A stretch of 47,300 nt of DNA, taken from the NCBI GenBank assembly GCA_017629515.1, contig JAGBXB010000062.1:1-47300 (forward strand). Direction: 5' to 3'. A program made the position numbers and the translations under genes. Below the pieces are notes generated by a model. That model was given only the letters and a program-made list of their open reading frames with translations, was not told the DNA's origin and did no database searches. The stretch is from Lentisphaeria bacterium. GTDB lineage: Bacteria; Verrucomicrobiota; Lentisphaeria; Victivallales; UBA1829. This document shows positions 24,070 through 32,629 of this stretch, piece by piece. Position 1 is the stretch's first letter; every line of letters starts with the position of its first letter.

Positions 24070-25005
24070 TTACCCGTTTCCAGCGTTCCGTTCCAGAAAA
24101 GCCTGCCCGTCATACCCCTGAATATGTTTATCTTCCAACGCTTTTTCCAGACGCTTTGCCGCATACAGGCAGTATTCTTCCTCCTGTTCTATCCCGCAGA
24201 AATTCCGCAATAATTTTCTTGCGGTGACAAGAGTCGTTCCGGAACCCATAAAAGGATCGAATACAAAATCCCCCTCTCTGGAACTGGCAAGGATGAGTTT
24301 TGCCATGAGCTTTTCCGGCTTCTGGGTGGGATGGAGCGTATTTTCCGGCATGGACCAGTAGGGAACGGTTATGTCATTGAGAAAATTGGAGGCGGCAGTA
24401 AGGCGGAATCTGCCTTCACTTGTTTCCTCCCAGTCTTTGGGAACGCCGTTTGCTTTGTAGGGAGCAATGACCTTTTTCCGCAGTTTCACTGCATCCGCAT
24501 CGAAGTAGTAACTGCCCGAACAAGTGGCAAACCAGATATCTTCCGCACAATTTTTCCAGTTGCTTTTTGCCCCTCTGCCTTTTTCCCGCTGCCATGTGAT
24601 CCGGTTGCGGATGATAAAACCGCACTCTTCCAGAGCCAGTTGAATGGCTCCGCAGGAATTCCAATCCCCGCAAAGATACAGAGAAGCATCCTTTTTCAGA
24701 AGCCGTTTCAAGGGCAGAAGAAAACTTTTCAGATAAAGCAGATATGCTTCCGTTGTGGTTTTACGGAAATGAAAACGCCGGAAATTTTTATCCAGATTAT
24801 AGGGGGGATCCAGAATCAGAAGATCCACAAAATGGGAGGGCAGAAATTCAAAAAGGGAAAAAAGATCCCCCCTGATGATCCGGTTTGTGATCTCCGCACC
24901 GGTAAGAATTTTTTCCGGAACACAAAGAGATTTCAGGAGTCTGTCTCTTTCATCCGGCAGGATCGCAAGAGTCCTGTTTCTCGGAGAGGGGATTTCTTTC
25001 ATCAT
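24070..25005 (-). CDS. Orphan DNA adenine methyltransferase, beta class
   Basis: 311-residue DNA methyltransferase with motif IV DPPYNL at residues 66-71 and motif I FDPFMGSGTT near 248, the order of the beta class, which mostly makes N6-methyladenine. The target-recognition region lies between (about 110-200), with RNRITWQREKGRGAKSNWKN as the characteristic lead-in. The end of the catalytic fold HPTQKPEKLMAKLI is present. No restriction endonuclease or specificity subunit is adjacent (neighbours are a TPR protein and an SAM methyltransferase), so it is likely a solitary regulatory or phase-linked methylase. Target sequence cannot be predicted by eye. It starts 51 bp downstream of the TPR gene on the same strand. 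Confidence 0.88.
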   Translation of the reverse strand: MMKEIPSPRNRTLAILPDERDRLLKSLCVPEKILTGAEITNRIIRGDLFSLFEFLPSHFVDLLILDPPYNLDKNFRRFHFRKTTTEAYLLYLKSFLLPLKRLLKKDASLYLCGDWNSCGAIQLALEECGFIIRNRITWQREKGRGAKSNWKNCAEDIWFATCSGSYYFDADAVKLRKKVIAPYKANGVPKDWEETSEGRFRLTAASNFLNDITVPYWSMPENTLHPTQKPEKLMAKLILASSREGDFVFDPFMGSGTTLVTARKLLRNFCGIEQEEEYCLYAAKRLEKALEDKHIQGYDGQAFLERNAGNG

Positions 25006-25056
25006 ACTTCTTCTTTCCGCAAGCAGATCCTTTTCTGCCGGAAAATCATTCTTGCC

Positions 25057-26454
25057 TTATGCCTGCGCTTTCTTTGAGGCGTAATACTCTTCCACTTTTC
25101 TGCCCACATCCAGGAATCCCACATCAGTAGAATAGATCTGTTTGTAACATTCAAAAGCCTCATCCACTCTGCCCATACCGGACAATGCCTCCCCTTTGTA
25201 GTAGAGAGCCTGCATTTTACTCTTATCCATGACCGGCATCTCGGCAAGAGCGGCATCAAACTGGTCAAGAGCCATATCAAACTGTCCTTTGGCGGAAAGA
25301 CATCTGCCCAGATAGACGATACTCATAAGTTTTCTCTGGGGATTGCGTCTTGCCTGCTGGAATTGTTCCAGTGCCCGGTCATAATCCGCCAGTTCCCAGT
25401 AGATGAGAGCCAGTTCATAACGCATCTGCAAGTCGTTGGGGTAACTTGTCACCCTGCTTTCCGCCCGTTCCACTCTGTAAGCAAGGATGCGGTCTTTTTC
25501 CGCCTGGATCTCTTCTGCCGGAGCGTGGTCGATTTCCAATCTTTTTACGGTTACTCCGGAAAGGGCTACCGTTGCTTTTTCGATCTCCCGGTCAATGACA
25601 GGGTCAAGATTACCTTGCAGTTTCACAAGGGCATTATAAGCATTGATGGCATCCTGGAAACGGTTCACCCGGTAGTAAAGTTCCGCTACTTTCCGGTAGT
25701 TATCCAGCGTAGCCTGTCCGGCATTGATATTTTTTTCATAGCGGGAGATCAGTTCCCTTATATCCTCTTCGGAACGGATGATACGGTCACCTTTTTCCAG
25801 ATCATCGGTTTTGGGAGCGGAACTTCCGGGGATATTGCTTTTACTTGAACCGTCATCCACAAATTTGGCAGTACCGAGGGAAGCAAGGGCGGCGGCTTCC
25901 CGCAAGGCGTGCTGTTTTTCCAGATCTCTGGGATATTTTGTGGCAAAATACTGGCGAACTTTCACGATACGGGCATGATCCTCTTTTTCTGTCAGAGGCT
26001 CCAGAAGTTTGAGCAATACTTCCTCATCGTCTTTATTGCCCGCAAGGATAAAATCATAGGACTGGATGGCAAGATCATATTCTTCCAGTTCCATTGCAGC
26101 ATCGGCAAAAAAGAGAAGTGCCTTTTTGTTCAGTACTTTTGCGGCGGCTTCTTCCGCATATTTCAAAGCCTCCATGGGATCTTTTTTCAGGTAAAGCGTC
26201 CCTTTGGTGATGTCACCGGACTGACGCAGGGAAGCAAAAAACTTCGCAACGGCATTCATTCCGGCAGTTTTGGCTTTTTCCGCCGCACGCAAATCGTTTC
26301 TTGCCTCTTCAAAACCGGGACAGGCAAGGACGATATCTTTCAGAAGAGTGATCCCGTATTCCAGATTTCCCTGTTTGATGACCTCTCTTGCTTTACCGTA
26401 AACACTTCTTACCGCCGGGGCAAGCTGCTGATAGGTTATTTTTGTAATAGCCAT
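25057..26454 (-). CDS. Tetratricopeptide-repeat protein
   Basis: 465-residue soluble protein with no signal peptide. TPR-like helix pairs occur at about 17-50 (AREVIKQGNLEYGITLLKDIV), 110-140 (EYDLAIQSYDFI), 260-295 (YRVNRFQDAINAYNALV), 350-385 (YWELADYDRALEQFQQA), 388-420 and 422-450. A poorly conserved segment (about 190-235) is polar and probably disordered. It is most likely a scaffold. The C-terminus ends in YYASKKAQA. No enzyme domain is seen. The promoter at 26559-26586 fits its start, and it may be cotranscribed with the DNA methyltransferase. I cannot assign a partner. Confidence 0.85.
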   Translation of the reverse strand: MAITKITYQQLAPAVRSVYGKAREVIKQGNLEYGITLLKDIVLACPGFEEARNDLRAAEKAKTAGMNAVAKFFASLRQSGDITKGTLYLKKDPMEALKYAEEAAAKVLNKKALLFFADAAMELEEYDLAIQSYDFILAGNKDDEEVLLKLLEPLTEKEDHARIVKVRQYFATKYPRDLEKQHALREAAALASLGTAKFVDDGSSKSNIPGSSAPKTDDLEKGDRIIRSEEDIRELISRYEKNINAGQATLDNYRKVAELYYRVNRFQDAINAYNALVKLQGNLDPVIDREIEKATVALSGVTVKRLEIDHAPAEEIQAEKDRILAYRVERAESRVTSYPNDLQMRYELALIYWELADYDRALEQFQQARRNPQRKLMSIVYLGRCLSAKGQFDMALDQFDAALAEMPVMDKSKMQALYYKGEALSGMGRVDEAFECYKQIYSTDVGFLDVGRKVEEYYASKKAQA

Positions 26455-26558
26455 ATTTCCTCCGTTTCAAAAAAATTCACCATCCTGTAATTGTACTTTT
26501 TCAGGTATTTTTCCGTCTTTTTACAGGTTTTTTTTTGCTTTTTTCTTTTTTTGTGCTA

Positions 26559-26586
26559 ATTTTATCAATAATTATTATAATTTCAA
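26559..26586 (-). promoter_or_regulatory. Putative promoter for the TPR gene
   Basis: Minus strand: TTGAAA (26581-26586), 16-bp spacer, TAAAAT (26559-26564). On the plus strand the same 20 bp hold TATAAT at 26576-26581, a candidate -10 for mnmE, so the divergent promoters would overlap. Confidence 0.42.
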
Positions 26587-26618
26587 GAGTTTTTTTTTCA
26601 AGGAACAAATAGAAAATA

Positions 26619-28034
26619 ATGGGAATTTTTTCAAAAAAAATCAATACTTTCGATGATACTGCCGCTTCTTTATGCACTGCACCGGGGGGAGCAATAAGCA
26701 TAATCCGCATTACGGGCAGCGGGGCTTTGGATGTTGCGGAAAAGGTCTGGAAGGGAAAAAGTTCTTTACGGAAAAAGGAAAACTGCCGCAAAGTACTTCT
26801 GGGAAAAACCATTGCAGGAGATGAGCCCTGCATCGCTTTTTACATGAAAGCACCCCACAGTTACACCGGAGATGATACAGTGGAACTGCAATGTCACGGC
26901 GGCAGTATAGCTCCGGGCAGATTGCTCAAAGCCGTACTGGACGCCGGTGCAAGACAGGCGGAAGAGGGGGAGTTCACCCGCAGGGCATTTCTCAATGGGA
27001 AACTGGATCTTTCCCAGGCGGAGGCGGTGGCGGATCTGATCGGAGCAAAAAGCAATGCCGCAGCAGATCTTGCTCTTTCCCAGCTTTCCGGAATGCTCCG
27101 GAATAAGATCCACTTCTGCACAGAAAAACTTTTTCATGTGATCGCTGAAATCGAATCCCGTATGGACTTCCCGGAAGAAGATCTTTCCTGGCAGAGTACA
27201 GAAGAGTTGCTTGATGAATTATCCGTTATCCGGGAAAAAATCGAAAAACTGCTCGCCACAAGGCAGAGGGGGACTGTTTTGCGGGAGGGTGTGAAACTTG
27301 TGATCGCCGGAAAACCCAATTCCGGCAAATCCAGTCTGCTCAATACCCTCCTCGGTTACGAAAGAGCCATTGTCACCGATATAGCAGGCACGACAAGAGA
27401 TACTCTGGAGGAAATGGCCTCTTTCCGCAATATCCCCGTCCGGCTTTCCGATACAGCCGGAGTAAGGGAAAATACAGATGATACCATCGAAAAAATGGGT
27501 ATAGAACGCAGCCGGGAAACCATCCGGCAGGCGGAAGTACTCTTCTGGGTGGCGGATCTGACAGACCCGCAAACCCTTGAAGACCCGTTTTTCTCCCTTG
27601 AAGAACTGCCGGAGAATACTTCTCTCATCCTCGTATGGAACAAGACCGATCTTCTGGTGGATAAGGAGACAGAAAAGGCAAAAGGGGAAAAAGGCTTTAC
27701 AGAATTCCGGGATGGAAGGAAAGTGCCCTATGTATGTATTTCGGCAAAAGAAGATGAGGGTATAGAATCTCTGCTGGATGTTTTTCAGGAGGAAGTTCTT
27801 GCCGGAAAAGAGTTCTCCTCCGGAGAGTCTGCCATATCGTTGCGGCATGAAAAAGAATTGGAAAAAGCACTGCAGGCACTTATACAGGCGCAGGAAGTTT
27901 TGCAAATGGAAGAGTGGGAGCTTGCCGCCTCCTCCCTGCGTAACGCGTCGGACTTTCTGGGCTGTATCACGGGAGAAACCGCATCAGCAGATATTCTGGA
28001 TGAGATTTTTTCCAGATTCTGCATAGGAAAATAA
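26619..28034 (+). CDS. mnmE: tRNA modification GTPase MnmE
   Basis: 471-residue GTPase that, with MnmG, installs the 5-(carboxymethylaminomethyl or aminomethyl) group on wobble uridine of certain tRNAs. N-terminal THF-binding domain (about 1-130) with GEFTRRAFLNGKLDLSQAEAV; helical domain; G domain with P-loop GKPNSGKSS near 231, GTTRDTL, DTAGV and NKTD; and the C-terminal FCIGK ending, whose Cys is catalytic. All elements are present, so the enzyme should be active. Length is normal. The ribosome-binding site AAGGAAC is somewhat distant (about 15 bases) from the ATG. The partner mnmG is not in the window. Confidence 0.97.
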   Translation: MGIFSKKINTFDDTAASLCTAPGGAISIIRITGSGALDVAEKVWKGKSSLRKKENCRKVLLGKTIAGDEPCIAFYMKAPHSYTGDDTVELQCHGGSIAPGRLLKAVLDAGARQAEEGEFTRRAFLNGKLDLSQAEAVADLIGAKSNAAADLALSQLSGMLRNKIHFCTEKLFHVIAEIESRMDFPEEDLSWQSTEELLDELSVIREKIEKLLATRQRGTVLREGVKLVIAGKPNSGKSSLLNTLLGYERAIVTDIAGTTRDTLEEMASFRNIPVRLSDTAGVRENTDDTIEKMGIERSRETIRQAEVLFWVADLTDPQTLEDPFFSLEELPENTSLILVWNKTDLLVDKETEKAKGEKGFTEFRDGRKVPYVCISAKEDEGIESLLDVFQEEVLAGKEFSSGESAISLRHEKELEKALQALIQAQEVLQMEEWELAASSLRNASDFLGCITGETASADILDEIFSRFCIGK

Positions 28035-28067
28035 TTCAAAAATCACCTTATAACGAAAGGAATTTAT

Positions 28068-28868
28068 ATGAACGACGAAAAAGAATTTCCCTTCATTCTT
28101 GAAGAGGATCAAACCGACATCTGGTGTAACTGCACAAGACACATTTTCAAATTCCAGGGCTGCGAAGCCTGGATCGTGGAACCCGGGAAAGATGAACTCC
28201 GGGGAAAATATTTTTCTTCCAACCTGCCGGAAGAAAAGAAAGTAAGAAAATGGTTCTGGGTCCCCCAGTGGCCCACCGCATTCCCGGAACGCAACGGGGT
28301 CAATGAACTTCTCGCGCTGGGCTATTACATGGTCCATGTGAATATTCACGATACTTTCGGCAATGCCGCAGGTATGAAGAGGATCCGGGATTTCTACGAT
28401 TTCCTGCGCAGTATGGATTTTGCAGAAAAAGGCGCATTTATCGGCATGAGTTACGGCGGACTTTATACCATGAGGATCCTTGCGGAATTCCCGGAGATCG
28501 GCAGCTGTGCCTATCTGGATGCACCGGTCTGCAATTTGAACTTTCTGGAATTTACCAATGGCGACCGTACCGGTACGGCGGAAGCATACGGTCTGGACTG
28601 TGTGGATGATTTGAAAGATCATCCCCTTTCCCCGATAAACAACTATATGCCCCTTGTCAAAGCAAAGATCCCCCTCTATCTGCTTCTTCCCCTTTGCGAC
28701 AGAACAGTGGAACCGGAAACAAACGGCGCCTTACTTGCTGAACGCTATGCGGCAGCAGGCGGCCCCATTACTTTGGTGAACCGGCCGGCATGGGGACATC
28801 ATCCCCACGGAATGGATAATCCTCTTGAACTGGTCAAATTCATCCTGAAATATACCTGGAATGTATGA
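28068..28868 (+). CDS. Alpha/beta hydrolase
   Basis: 266-residue alpha/beta-hydrolase without signal peptide. The nucleophile elbow is GMSYGG (about residues 126-131, Ser128), the acid is probably Asp in PLCDRTVEP near 210, and the base His lies in AWGHHPHG near 243-248, giving a complete triad. An FWVPQWPTAFPERNG strand near 60 and a leading domain unlike common lipases set it apart; many PVC members of this kind are annotated only as esterase or peptidase-like. AACGAAAGGAA is the ribosome-binding region. Its last four bases overlap the ATG of the PIG-L gene (ATGA), implying coupled translation and a shared pathway, perhaps removal of acyl groups from a sugar conjugate. Confidence 0.8.
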   Translation: MNDEKEFPFILEEDQTDIWCNCTRHIFKFQGCEAWIVEPGKDELRGKYFSSNLPEEKKVRKWFWVPQWPTAFPERNGVNELLALGYYMVHVNIHDTFGNAAGMKRIRDFYDFLRSMDFAEKGAFIGMSYGGLYTMRILAEFPEIGSCAYLDAPVCNLNFLEFTNGDRTGTAEAYGLDCVDDLKDHPLSPINNYMPLVKAKIPLYLLLPLCDRTVEPETNGALLAERYAAAGGPITLVNRPAWGHHPHGMDNPLELVKFILKYTWNV

Positions 28869-29728
28869 AAAAGGAATCTTTTGTGGATATAAAACGCTTT
28901 CTTTTTTTCGGGGCGCACCCGGATGATGCAGAGGAACTTTTCGGCGGAACTGCCGTGAAACTTGCCCGGAAAGGGCATATTGTGAAGTTTGTCTCCATGT
29001 GCAACGGGAACTGCGGTCATTTTTCCCCTGAATATGCCGGAATAGAAGGAGGGAAAAAACTTGCTGCAAGACGGAAAAAGGAAGCGGAAAGATCCGCAGA
29101 GATCGGCGGAATAAGTGAGTATGAGATCCTGGATCACAGCGACTGCACACTCCAGGCCGATCTGGCAGTAAGAGAGGAAACAGTCCGGATCATCCGCAGA
29201 TTCAAACCCCATGTGGTCATCTCCCACCGGGATTGCGATTACCATGCGGATCACAGGGCGGCAGGAAGAGCGGTCATGGATGCCGCCTACCTTTTGAAAG
29301 TGCCGCTCTACTGTCCCGATACCCCCATTCCGGAGATCAATCCGGTTTTCGCTTATTCCTATGACTGTTTCACCGATCCTGTTCCATTCCGGGCGGATGC
29401 AGTTGTGGAAGTGGATTCTGTTATGGAAACCAAACTTGCCATGATGGATTGTCATGAATCCCAATTTCTGGAATGGCTGCCGTGGGACAGGATAGACAAA
29501 GACTTTTCCATTGACAGAAATTCCCCGGAGGCAAGGCGTTCCTACATTAAAAATGAGTGGCTGGCAAGCAACAGGGAAGCTGCGCAGAAAGCGGAAGAAC
29601 TTCTGAAAAAAACCTACGGGGAAGAAAAGGGAGCCCAAATCCGTTATGCAGAAAGTTTTCAATTTTCCCAGTATGGAGAGAATGTCTCCCTTGAAGAATT
29701 CCGAGCCCTTTTCTCTGTCGGAGAGTAA
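28865..29728 (+). CDS. PIG-L family deacetylase
   Basis: 287-residue zinc-dependent N-deacetylase of the LmbE/PIG-L family (as in GlcNAc-PI or GlcNAc-malate deacetylases). The metal and catalytic motif AHPDDAE is at residues 17-23 and the second metal motif YHADHRA near 126, so the active site is complete. It has no signal peptide and so acts in the cytoplasm. A 4-bp overlap with the alpha/beta hydrolase gene strongly suggests one operon. Downstream of its stop lies a 12-bp hairpin without a U-tract (29740). Bacillithiol- or mycothiol-type synthesis is one possibility, but no glycosyltransferase partner sits nearby, so the substrate is open. Confidence 0.88.
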   Translation: MKKESFVDIKRFLFFGAHPDDAEELFGGTAVKLARKGHIVKFVSMCNGNCGHFSPEYAGIEGGKKLAARRKKEAERSAEIGGISEYEILDHSDCTLQADLAVREETVRIIRRFKPHVVISHRDCDYHADHRAAGRAVMDAAYLLKVPLYCPDTPIPEINPVFAYSYDCFTDPVPFRADAVVEVDSVMETKLAMMDCHESQFLEWLPWDRIDKDFSIDRNSPEARRSYIKNEWLASNREAAQKAEELLKKTYGEEKGAQIRYAESFQFSQYGENVSLEEFRALFSVGE

Positions 29729-29739
29729 AAAGGTTGTTC

Positions 29740-29772
29740 CCTCTGTTCCGGAAAACGCCTCCGGAACGGAGG
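29740..29772 (+). other. Perfect 12-bp hairpin after the PIG-L gene
   Basis: Arms 29740-29751 (CCTCTGTTCCGG) and 29761-29772 (CCGGAACGGAGG) pair fully, with one G-U pair, around a 9-base loop. The following bases are AAAACTCC, with no U-tract on either strand, so it may end transcription with Rho, protect the 3' end, or bind a protein. Confidence 0.6.
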
Positions 29773-29875
29773 AAAACTCCCCACTATGCACATTCTTGAA
29801 ATTTTTCAAGTCTTTTCTGCAATTTTTTTACAGAAAAAATTTCACATTTTCCCCCGTTTTTTCCGGTTTGCACGG

Positions 29876-29903
29876 TTGAAAAAAATCTTCATTACGGTAT
29901 TTT
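29876..29903 (+). promoter_or_regulatory. Putative promoter for proA-mtaB
   Basis: TTGAAA (29876-29881), 16-bp spacer, TATTTT (29898-29903), about 55 bp before the start codon of proA. Confidence 0.42.
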
Positions 29904-29958
29904 AAATGGCGAAAAGAATTTTGGACTGAAAAAAAACGGAAAAAAACAGAGGTTTTAT

Positions 29959-31209
29959 ATGCCGGAATTGGAAAATATTTGCCGTAAAGCAAGGAAAAGC
30001 GCGCTTCTCCTTGCCTGTGCGTCTTCCGCAGATAAAAATCAATGGCTTCTTGCCATGGCAAAAGCTCTGGAAGAAAATACCGCCACCATCCTTGCGGCAA
30101 ACAGGATCGATCTGGAAAAAGGCGCGGCAAAAGGTTTGTCCGGAGCCATGCTGGACAGATTGCGTCTGGATGAAAAAAGAGTGAAAGGGATGGCTGACGC
30201 TCTCCGTTATGTTACTACTTTACCTGATCCTGTGGGGGAGGAATTATCCTCTTTCACCAGGGAAGACGGTCTTCTCATCAAAAAAGTTTCCGTTCCCGTA
30301 GGAGTGATGGGCTTTATCTATGAATCCAGACCCAATGTGACCACCGATGCTGCCTCCCTCTGTCTCAAATCCGGCAATGCCGTAATCCTGCGGGGCGGTT
30401 CGGAAGCCTTTGCCTCCAACTGCGCCATCGGAGATATCGTGATCGCGGCGGCGGAAAAAGCCGGGATGCCGGAAGGGGCAGTCACTCTCATAAGAGATAC
30501 CTCCCATGAAACGGTCAATGCGCTTTTGAAAATGGATCAGTATATCGATCTTATCATTCCCAGAGGCGGGGAAAGATTGATCCGGACTGTGGTGAAAGAA
30601 TCCACGATCCCTGTGATCAAACATTATAAGGGAGTCTGCCATCTTTACGTGGATAAGGAAGCGGATATCCCCATGGCTCTTGCCATTCTGGAAAACGGTA
30701 AATTCCAGCGGCCGGGAGTCTGCAATGCTCTTGAAACCATTCTGATACACGAGGATATTGCCTCACAGTTCGTTCCGGAAATGAAAAAACTTTTTGCGGA
30801 AAAAGGTTTGAAAAAGGTTTACGGAAGTGAAAAATACTGTTCAATGGATGAAAATGCCCAAATGATCCCGGAGGAAAATTATTCCAATGAGTATCTGGAT
30901 ACCATCATTTCCGCAAAAATCGTTTCTTCTGCGGAAGAAGCGGTAGATCACATCAATTTCTACGGTTCCGGTCACAGTGACAGTATCGTTACTGCCAACG
31001 GCAGAACCGCTGAATATTTCCAGAATTATGTTGATTCTGCCACAGTTTACTGGAACGCCTCTACAAGATTTACCGATGGCGGCGAATTCGGTATGGGGGC
31101 GGAAATCGGCATAAGTACGGATAAATTGCACGCAAGAGGTCCTATGGGTCTCAAAGAATTAACAACCTATAAATACAAAATTTACGGCAACGGCCAGATT
31201 AGAAAATGA
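29959..31209 (+). CDS. proA: Gamma-glutamyl phosphate reductase
   Basis: 416-residue NADPH-dependent enzyme of proline synthesis, reducing gamma-glutamyl phosphate to glutamate-5-semialdehyde. Aldehyde-dehydrogenase fold: nucleotide-binding IYESRPNVTTDAASLCLKSG near 113, GGSEA near 139, and the catalytic Cys in KFQRPGVCNALET near 254. The C-terminal ASTRFTDGGEFGMGAEIGIS in its parts (NASTRFTDGGEFG, GAEIGIST) matches the family. Length is normal. The first step enzyme proB is not in the window. Its last four bases overlap the mtaB start (ATGA), so the two are translated together although their functions are unrelated. AGAGG precedes the ATG. Confidence 0.97.
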   Translation: MPELENICRKARKSALLLACASSADKNQWLLAMAKALEENTATILAANRIDLEKGAAKGLSGAMLDRLRLDEKRVKGMADALRYVTTLPDPVGEELSSFTREDGLLIKKVSVPVGVMGFIYESRPNVTTDAASLCLKSGNAVILRGGSEAFASNCAIGDIVIAAAEKAGMPEGAVTLIRDTSHETVNALLKMDQYIDLIIPRGGERLIRTVVKESTIPVIKHYKGVCHLYVDKEADIPMALAILENGKFQRPGVCNALETILIHEDIASQFVPEMKKLFAEKGLKKVYGSEKYCSMDENAQMIPEENYSNEYLDTIISAKIVSSAEEAVDHINFYGSGHSDSIVTANGRTAEYFQNYVDSATVYWNASTRFTDGGEFGMGAEIGISTDKLHARGPMGLKELTTYKYKIYGNGQIRK

Positions 31210-32558
31210 TTTTATTGACAGCATCTGTTGTAACACTTGGATGCCGGCTGAACCAGGCGGATTCCTCTCTCATTTGCGACCGGCTTCGCAAATGCGGGTT
31301 TGAGATCGTTTCTGAAAACAGCGAAGAAAGTCCGAGTCTTATTGTAGTAAATTCCTGCGCAGTAACGGAAACTGCAGCAAAAAAGACCCGTCAAACCCTG
31401 AAACAACTGCGGCATGACCACCCCTATTCCTATCTGGTCTTCACCGGTTGTTCCGCCAACTTGCAGAAACAGGAAGGAACCAGCGACAATCTGGAATATG
31501 ATGTACTGCTGTCCGCGGACAAAAAGGATGAGTTGGAGTCTCTCCTTTCCCGCCGTTTCAATATCGACAAAAAGAAACTTTCTGAAAATGTGAAAAATAA
31601 AGAAGAGACGGATAAAAACTCCCCTCTTGCTCCGGATCTGTTCCGGGAACACGCGTTTGCCTATACCCCCTTCAAGCACCGTGCCAATTTGAAGATCCAG
31701 GACGGCTGCAATAATTTCTGCTCCTATTGTATCGTCCCCTACACCAGAGGCAGGGAACGGTCAAGAGATGCCCGGGAAGTCATAGAGGATTTCCGCAATA
31801 TCGTGGCAAACGGCTTCAAGGAGATCATTCTTACGGGAGTGAATACCTGCCAGTATGAGTGCGGCTCTCTGCGGATAACGGGATTGATTGAAAAACTGCT
31901 GAAAGAGGTGGAAGGAAATTACCGTATCCGTATCGGCAGTCTGGAACCCGGTGAAACTCTGTATGAACTCATTGACTATATGGCGGAAGAAAAACGCATC
32001 TGCAACTTCCTGCATATCCCCCTGCAATCCGGTTCAGATACCATCCTCAAAGCAATGGGGAGAAAATATACAGCCGATGAATACAGAAAAATGGCTCTCT
32101 ATGCCAGAAAAAAAATCGCCGATCTGCATCTGGGGTGCGACTATATCACAGGCTTTCCCGGAGAGACAAAAGAGTTGTTCAAAGAGTCCTGCGACTTTAT
32201 CAGAGAGATCGGTTTTGCCAATGTGCATGTATTCCCCTATTCCCCCCGGAAAGGAACTCCGGCGGCAGAGATGAAAGGAAGACCCGCTCCTGCGGAAATG
32301 AATGAACGTATCGAACTTTTGAAAACTTTGAAAAGTGAATGCGGCGCACTCTTTGCCAAAAGTCTTATGGGGACGGAAACCACCGTCATCCCGGAAAGAT
32401 TGTGTGCACAGGGGATCTATGAGGGATATTCCTCCAACTATATGAAAGTGCGTATGGCATCCAAAGAGAGGGATATTTTAGGCGAACTTGTAAAAGTCCG
32501 TCTCACAAGTACAAGTGCCAATAATCCGGAACTTGTCGGGGGAAAAATCATTCCCTGA
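31206..32558 (+). CDS. mtaB: tRNA (t6A37) methylthiotransferase MtaB
   Basis: 450-residue radical SAM enzyme that adds a methylthio group to N6-threonylcarbamoyladenosine at position 37 of tRNAs reading ANN codons. The N-terminal UPF0004 domain holds the three auxiliary-cluster Cys in LGCRLNQ, NSCAVTE and FTGCSAN; the radical SAM cluster is CNNFCSYC near 166, in the segment QDGCNNFCSYCIVPYTRGRE in two parts (QDGCNN, IVPYTRGRE). A C-terminal TRAM-like portion follows. LGCRLNQ rather than LGCxKN favours MtaB over MiaB or RimO. It overlaps proA by 4 bp and ends before a clear terminator. Confidence 0.95.
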   Translation: MILLTASVVTLGCRLNQADSSLICDRLRKCGFEIVSENSEESPSLIVVNSCAVTETAAKKTRQTLKQLRHDHPYSYLVFTGCSANLQKQEGTSDNLEYDVLLSADKKDELESLLSRRFNIDKKKLSENVKNKEETDKNSPLAPDLFREHAFAYTPFKHRANLKIQDGCNNFCSYCIVPYTRGRERSRDAREVIEDFRNIVANGFKEIILTGVNTCQYECGSLRITGLIEKLLKEVEGNYRIRIGSLEPGETLYELIDYMAEEKRICNFLHIPLQSGSDTILKAMGRKYTADEYRKMALYARKKIADLHLGCDYITGFPGETKELFKESCDFIREIGFANVHVFPYSPRKGTPAAEMKGRPAPAEMNERIELLKTLKSECGALFAKSLMGTETTVIPERLCAQGIYEGYSSNYMKVRMASKERDILGELVKVRLTSTSANNPELVGGKIIP

Positions 32559-32582
32559 ACCATCTTCCATAGAAAAAAACAG

Positions 32583-32629
32583 TGCGTTCCGGTCAGGATC
32601 TGAAAAGACTTGCAGAACGCATTTTTTTT
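32583..32629 (+). terminator. Terminator after mtaB
   Basis: TGCGTTC/GAACGCA stem (32583-32589 and 32615-32621) with a 25-base loop that can pair further, followed by eight T residues. It lies against the stop of the converging inositol-phosphatase gene. Confidence 0.75.
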
